Part shown: one piece after another, positions 8,599-13,623 of the stretch
How the letters are laid out: the number at the start of each line of letters is the position of its first letter
Position numbering within the stretch: the first letter of the stretch is position 1
Origin: Phoronis ovalis
Lineage: Eukaryota > Phoronida > Phoronidae
Assembly: GCA_028565635.1 (NCBI GenBank)
Contig: JAOXYB010100826.1
Span: forward strand, 1-13,623
Length of the DNA: 13,623 nucleotides
Reading direction: 5' to 3'
The notes under the pieces: model-generated
What the model saw: only the letters and a program-made list of their open reading frames with translations
Database searches by the model: none
Told to the model about the DNA's origin: nothing
Position numbers and translations under genes: made by a program

Positions 8599-9171
8599 TT
8601 TATACAAATTGCATAATGTATAAATCAACAAATATATTTAATATAAAATTGAATTAGAGCAGATCACATATAATTATGAACTGATATGTAATTACCCGTA
8701 CCCATAGCTCTGTGTTGCACCCCACGATCAATAAATAATAGTTTAATTATTGCACATGACCAACAGCGCATATAATCTATCCCATGATCTTATAGAGTGC
8801 AAATCTTTGAATGACTCCGCAGACTGGACACGCGTATGCTTTGATTTAGCTTCATATACTGATTGTATTATTGCTGTTTCTTGGTCATGGTTCATTTAGA
8901 TAGACAATCAATAACGTCTCCTCTAAACAGAAAAACTTATACAAAATCCCGGAACAAAATGTTTACAATTAAATAATGCACTATCCGTTCAACATTCTCT
9001 TCACAACTACCTCTTCTCTTCTCTACTTGCTTATAATAATAATTAATACAGAAAAATGTTAAACAGTAACTCCCAAAAGTGCACTTGGTAAAGTAACATT
9101 TGATGTAGGACCAGTTTCACCAAATTTGTTTTAATCATAGCGGCTCTTTGCGTCGTTTGTATTTGTTTGTC
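8599..9171 (-). other. Probable PTF1A 3' UTR
   Basis: Non-coding sequence between the PTF1A stop codon and the first downstream AATAAA. No exon or RNA structure recognised. Confidence 0.4.
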
Positions 9172-9383
9172 CTACATATCTATTGTTGTACTGTCTAATA
9201 CAGGTAATGAAATATCTGAAGATTCTTCACCAGGCAGTTGTTCCCCGTTTTGTCTCGGATCTTCAGGTGTCCATATTTTTGCTGTTAATGTATTGTTTGG
9301 ACCAAAACGAGGTTTCTTTTCATCCTTCCATGACAATGAATGACCTGCTAAGGCAGGATAGCCATAATTTTCTGAATCTTCAG
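9172..9383 (-). CDS. PTF1A: PTF1A exon 2: RBPJ-binding C-terminus
   Basis: The acceptor TTGCTTTTGCAG|CTGAAG supplies the two bases needed after the phase 1 donor. The exon completes Ala144 and encodes residues 145-213 and a TAG stop. [10 protein letters not shown] and [10 protein letters not shown] are diagnostic PTF1A blocks. The acidic/Ser-rich end ([13 protein letters not shown]) is not recognised from other species. The longer plus-strand frame across the same bases is a shadow. Confidence 0.95.
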
Positions 9384-12220
9384 CTGCAAAAGCAATTAAG
9401 AACGAAAAGTTATTATCGGGTTAATACCGGGGTTAATAACTCAGTGAAACACACGTGTCGTAGGGTCTCTCTGATAAACCAGTGACTGCAAAAATAACGT
9501 AAATGAATGGAAGGCTGACTTTTTAAGCTAAATCAAATCCAGTGCCAGTCTAACTATTATTTGATATAATAATTTCCTTATAATTAATATGCTACGCAAC
9601 ATCCTTCATGCATCGAAACTTTCTGTTGGAAAGGGGTTTACCAACTGTTGTCTCGACAAAGGAGTCTCCTTCAAAAGTTTATTGTAAACTGTATTTTATA
9701 TTTTAGTTTCTAGTAACAAACTTAATTTATGTAAATTATTCTTATTCTATTTCATTCACACCGACTAGGTAACTGCTATTTTGGTTATCTTTACTTAATA
9801 TTTGCTGCGACAAATACTTTAATGTTGTCAAAAATAAATGTCTATGGACGCTCATTATATAAATCTGAATATCATAATTAGGAATTTCATTTCATAAAGG
9901 AAACAAATGACAAAATATTAACGTTATCCATTAATATTTCTTCAATTTTGTTCTTACTTGGTGATGACATGGAAATAAAATAGTATTTATTTGCTGTGCA
10001 TGTTGTTGTTTGGAATAAAACACAACTATTCTATTGTATAAATTAACATTGCAACTTTTTATTTGAGTAATCTATATATAAATTATGAGCACTTATTTAG
10101 ATTAACACACAAGACATAATGATTCAATGACACAAACAAATCACGTAACACATGAAAATGTCAACTAGAGTATAAATAATTATAAATATATTTACATTTA
10201 TAAATTTTAATCATAATTTATATACGGTTACCATGAATTGTATAGATTGAATACTTTATCAAGGACGTTAAACAATCATTGTTTATACAAAATGAATGTA
10301 CTTGCAATCGTCTGAGATATCATGCAAAGAGAAATAATGATAATTCAACGATTCTATTACATGGCATGAATGTTCATGTATAGCGAAATTGTACGCTTTC
10401 ATCCTTGAAATCTCAATAATCTAAAAAAAACACATTTTTATAACGAGAAGAAAGAGAATATTTGTGCGCACCGTGTATTAATACTCTGTCTTCTCCTTCA
10501 TTTAGGGTAAATTACAAATAATTAATTTGGATTAATATTGCCTTGCAGAATTTATATTTATAAACACATTGATAAATTAATGAAAGGCGCATATACTCCA
10601 TTCTAGTAAAAATTCGTACAAAGCATTTTTTAATAAGCAATGTATAGCAATATAACACTACTGAATTGATCGGAGTGATTTAAACAAAACAGGGTATCTA
10701 GGCACTTATAGTATTGAATAAACATAATTTATTATTAATGAAGGTGAATACTTTAAACATCATTGAATAAGGATAAACTTACACACGCCAGGTGAGCTAA
10801 TTCAGAAAAAAACGATATGCTTTAAAGTAATAAATGTAAAAGATGCTTTAGCTCCTATATATTCATTTTTAATTTTTGTTACAAAATTCTCACGAAATGA
10901 ATTGTTTGAGAATCAGAAACTTTTGACGTATGTAGTTTGTGTATTTTGGAAATATATTTTCCGCAAAAAGTGTCTTCGCCTAAACTGCATGTATATACGA
11001 AGATGTTTCTTGAGGACACAGAATTCTTAAACGTTTTAATATATATATACTTTTTTTTAGTATACAATCTATACATATCGCGCACGAAAGTTATGTTGGC
11101 TTTATTATTTATATGGTACAGATAGCATACACATGAACATTCGAAAACAGTGCGTACCAAAAATTCTGTTCAGTACGGAGATCGAAAGCCAACAATAATG
11201 TATTCACAAAAAAATACAACTTTAATTCACGTCTTTTTAAAATACGAGTTACTTTGGTGTAATTGTTATGTGTATTCTTAATATCAACGTAGTTCAATTA
11301 TCTCGTTCTATGCTAATTAACTCAGTCGTAAAACTAAAGCGTTTTATTGCAGACGCATTATTGATAGGACGCTTGAGAATTCCGACAGATGCTTAAGGAA
11401 AACTTTTGAAAGATTTATTTCTTCAGGAATAAATTCAATAATTCCTTACAGGCAAACTGCGGAAGAAATTACACTTTTAACAGAAAATTAATTGAATGGA
11501 AATTCTATGCGAATAAAGCACATTATTTCTGTTATATATCTCATAAATTGGAAAGCTACTCCTCAATTATCACCGCATTCAGAAAGATAGTTAATAACGC
11601 TTATATGCAAAAATTTCCTGGTAAGAAAAAATACGTAATATATTTTATAATGAACACTAAAGCCCTAAGCAAAATATATAAAAGCAAGAACGAAATACTG
11701 GTTTATTGCTCCTTTTTGGAATGCACCCAATGTAGGATAACAACAGTTAACAGAGCAATCGGACTTTATAATATCTTACAAAAATCTTACCTCTATGACA
11801 GCTTATTATAACTTTCTTTGGTTGGTTGTGATTGTCGCCTCCAATGTTTTCTTTAGTAGTTGAATCAGTTTGTACAAGTTCACTCAAAAATCCTATGTAG
11901 CCAATGGCCAGTTTAAGAGTATCAACTTTCGATAATCGCTTTTCGTAGGGTAATGTCGGTATGTGTTCACGCAAACCCTCAAAAGCTTCGTTGATACTCT
12001 GCATTCGTTTACGTTCACGTTGATTTGCCGCCTGACGTTGCTGCACGTGAACCTGAGGATTTTTTCTACGCCGACGTCGAATTTTTCCCGAAACGTTTTC
12101 TTGATCTTGCAAACTCGTATATTCTGACGTAACGTAATTTTGAACGTATTGTTGATATCCTGCTGTCTGTTGGTATTCGTGCAAAAATTGTAAATTTATA
12201 GCGTCCATGTTAAAATCCAT
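9172..12220 (-). CDS. PTF1A: PTF1A-family bHLH transcription factor, two exons
   Basis: The CDS is join(9172..9383,11791..12220) on the minus strand: 642 nt, 213 aa. PTF1A (Drosophila Fer1) pairs with a class A bHLH protein on E-boxes and recruits RBPJ/RBPJL. It specifies pancreas and inhibitory neurons in vertebrates. Visible here are an aromatic/Gln-rich N-terminus (1-40), an Arg run (48-52), and a bHLH at about 62-117 with basic residues NQRERKRM (66-73). Glu69 and Arg70 are the E-box contacts. The loop [20 protein letters not shown] is near-identical to vertebrate PTF1A. The conserved C-terminal blocks follow: KVIISCHR (136-143), [10 protein letters not shown] (157-166) and KIWTPEDPR, with Trp181 in a hydrophobic-W-hydrophobic-P motif for RBPJ binding. 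It is shorter than human PTF1A (328 aa). Vertebrate PTF1A also has an intron after CHR, as I recall. An in-frame TAA 24 nt upstream fixes the start. Confidence 0.95.
9384..11790 (-). other. PTF1A intron (2,407 bp)
   Basis: GT-AG, phase 1, within the codon after CHR. The interior is strongly AT-rich, with a nearly pure A+T section around 10070-10225. No internal exon, RNA gene or transposon was recognised. Frames at 10879-11297 and 11548-11811 are low-complexity AT frames without family motifs. Confidence 0.85.
11791..12220 (-). CDS. PTF1A: PTF1A exon 1: N-terminus and bHLH domain
   Basis: It encodes residues 1-143 plus one base. The ATG has A at -3 and G at +4, and an in-frame TAA precedes it. 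The donor is CATAGAG|GTAAGA. The frame stays open into the intron down to 11747, adding a spurious 14-residue tail after CHR that has no counterpart in the family. Confidence 0.96.
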
Positions 12221-12540
12221 TTTATAATTTACACCAAGTCCTTAAAAGCTTTTTTTGTAGATTTTAATACGTAGATCTTTAATTTTACCCAGAGAAGATA
12301 ATAACTTTTGTGGAATGTTACAGTAAATTAAAAAACGTTTGCCTGATACGATTAAGAAGTTTATCGGAAATAGCACTCGAAAGGCACGCGTCAACAATTA
12401 TAAAGGCGATCCATAAGTGTGTAAATCAATGATATCGTCCAATCAAAACTCGCAATTTTGTGCCTACGCGTGCCGCTTGACCTATGACCTTATTTATTTC
12501 ATATAATGATTAAGTGATTAACACACAATTTAATTGTTAA

Positions 12541-12546
12541 CACGTG
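12541..12546. promoter_or_regulatory. CACGTG E-box upstream of PTF1A
   Basis: A palindromic class B E-box about 320 bp above the start codon, of the type bound by USF, MYC-family or some HES-type proteins. A single 6-mer is weak evidence. Confidence 0.2.
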
Positions 12547-12616
12547 TGATATCTTATTGTAAACAAAATAAAGGTAAAAATATTGAAAATCAAAGTCAAA
12601 ATATGCGTTGTACAAT

Positions 12617-12632
12617 CAGCTGTTACTTTCAC
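12617..12632. promoter_or_regulatory. Candidate PTF1 site: E-box plus TC-box-like half site
   Basis: CAGCTG (12617-12622) is followed by TTTCAC (12627-12632), one mismatch from the TC-box TTTCCC. Their centres are 10 bp apart, about one helical turn, as in known PTF1 sites where PTF1A/E-protein occupies the E-box and RBPJ the TC-box. It lies about 400 bp upstream of the PTF1A start codon, so it is a candidate autoregulatory site. A second E-box, CAGATG, at 12641-12646 is followed directly by TTTC. Confidence 0.35.
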
Positions 12633-13623
12633 ATGCGCTTCAGATGTTTCGTATAGTTTGTGAACACTAAATCTCGCAAAAGTCTGTGAAAATCAACAGT
12701 TGTAAACATCAGTGGAACTGTTTTATATAAAGACTTCGTTCTGAAATATGCTTATAATAGTTTAATGATTATTTTTTACGCATATTTTAATTAGTTGGAT
12801 GAAAAATATTTTTTTAAATAATGCAATTATATTAGAAATTATTTGATCTTGTAATCTTGATTTTAAACTTCACGTTTTAACTTTTAATTGATCAAACTAT
12901 AAAGCAGACACTAATAAAATATAGAATTATATGGATTTGTAATTTTGTTAAAGTATTTTTTGCAATGTAATCTCGGCCTTTTCTGCTAGACATTGGACTG
13001 AAAATACGTACTTACAAGTATATTTTTGTTACAAGAAATAATGACAGTATCCAGTCATTGTCTCCACGGAAACCTTAAATAGTTAAGAAATTATTTTTAT
13101 ATATTAAAAATATATTCCGTTTAAAGTTATTAAAATTATCTACATGGGTGTCTGCTGGTACACATCGGAATTTTAAAAAAAATAATTTACTGACTGCATT
13201 TTTGAAAAAATACGTTTAATTCATTTTAGCGTAGAGTGTATATTTCATTTCAAAGAAGCCTGCTATTATTAGTTTCACTGTTGCATATGCTTACATTGCA
13301 TAAATATGGATAACAATGAATTTATACTGTGATAATCCATATAATCACTCAGTGATTCTAACATTAAGTAAACTATAACAAATTTATTCTATTTCTTCTT
13401 TTCAATTCTTAATTTTTCTATGAAATCTGAATCTGGTGATGATTTATTTTGCCACAAGCGTTCTACAATTTAAAAAAAATGTACTGTGATTGAAAGCAAG
13501 ATGAGCTTTTGCATTTTTAGGTCGAAGTGTTTTGAAAATAGCAACACGATAAAAGCGCCATTGCACGCAATGAACGAATTGACGTTTTTAAAGATTACAC
13601 ATGACAATCTATGACCGTTTCAT

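Larger units (their letters stand above)
12221..13623. other. Upstream flank of PTF1A
   Basis: AT-rich non-coding DNA containing the presumed 5' UTR and promoter. The clearest content is the E-box group at 12541-12646. I could not place a TATA box or transcription start, and no further gene is visible to the end of the window. Confidence 0.5.

Noticed and set aside
9183-9485. 100-aa plus-strand open frame
   Set aside because: It lies antisense to PTF1A exon 2, whose minus-strand frame encodes clear PTF1A motifs. The plus-strand protein has none.
10879-11297. Overlapping short frames on both strands in the PTF1A intron
   Set aside because: Low-complexity AT-rich translations in several frames at once, as expected by chance.
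11548-11811. 87-aa plus-strand frame
   Set aside because: It overlaps the end of PTF1A exon 1 on the opposite strand. It is Lys/Ile/Tyr-rich with no motif.
1-13623. CRISPR array, bacterial operon or phage system
   Set aside because: The spliced animal genes and absence of regular spacer repeats or clustered prokaryotic genes rule this out.

Overview
The window reads as nuclear DNA of a bilaterian animal, probably an invertebrate with an AT-rich genome. The reasons are two genes split by GT-AG introns, long AT-rich non-coding stretches, and a short non-autonomous transposon. I cannot name the species. Both genes lie on the minus strand, so their transcription runs from high to low coordinates.

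Layout from high to low coordinate: (1) 13623-12221 is upstream DNA of a PTF1A-family bHLH gene and contains an E-box with a TC-box-like half site one helical turn away. (2) PTF1A has two coding exons, 12220-11791 and 9383-9172, separated by a 2,407-bp phase 1 intron. The product is 213 aa with an intact bHLH domain in exon 1 and the RBPJ-binding KIWTPEDP tail in exon 2. (3) 9171 to about 4572 is 3' UTR and intergenic DNA with no recognisable gene. (4) 4120-4563 is a 444-bp terminal-inverted-repeat element with target-site duplications, built internally from degenerate units of about 32 bp. (5) 3431-538 is a four-exon gene for a secreted, calcium-dependent phospholipase A2 with a complete group I-type set of 14 cysteines, 196 aa as a precursor. 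(6) 1-537 is downstream DNA with a palindromic element of about 200 bp.

The last coding exon of each gene is not the longest open frame at its position. Both were recovered by matching splice sites, intron phase and family motifs.

The pairing has biological interest. In vertebrates PTF1A, in a complex with an E-protein and RBPJ/RBPJL, drives exocrine pancreas genes including secreted digestive zymogens. The neighbouring phospholipase has a signal peptide, an acidic propeptide and a Lys-Arg site just before the predicted mature start, like the pancreatic group IB/group X zymogens. Whether this adjacency is functional or accidental cannot be decided from one window. I found no operon, CRISPR array, rRNA, complete tRNA or clear novel system.
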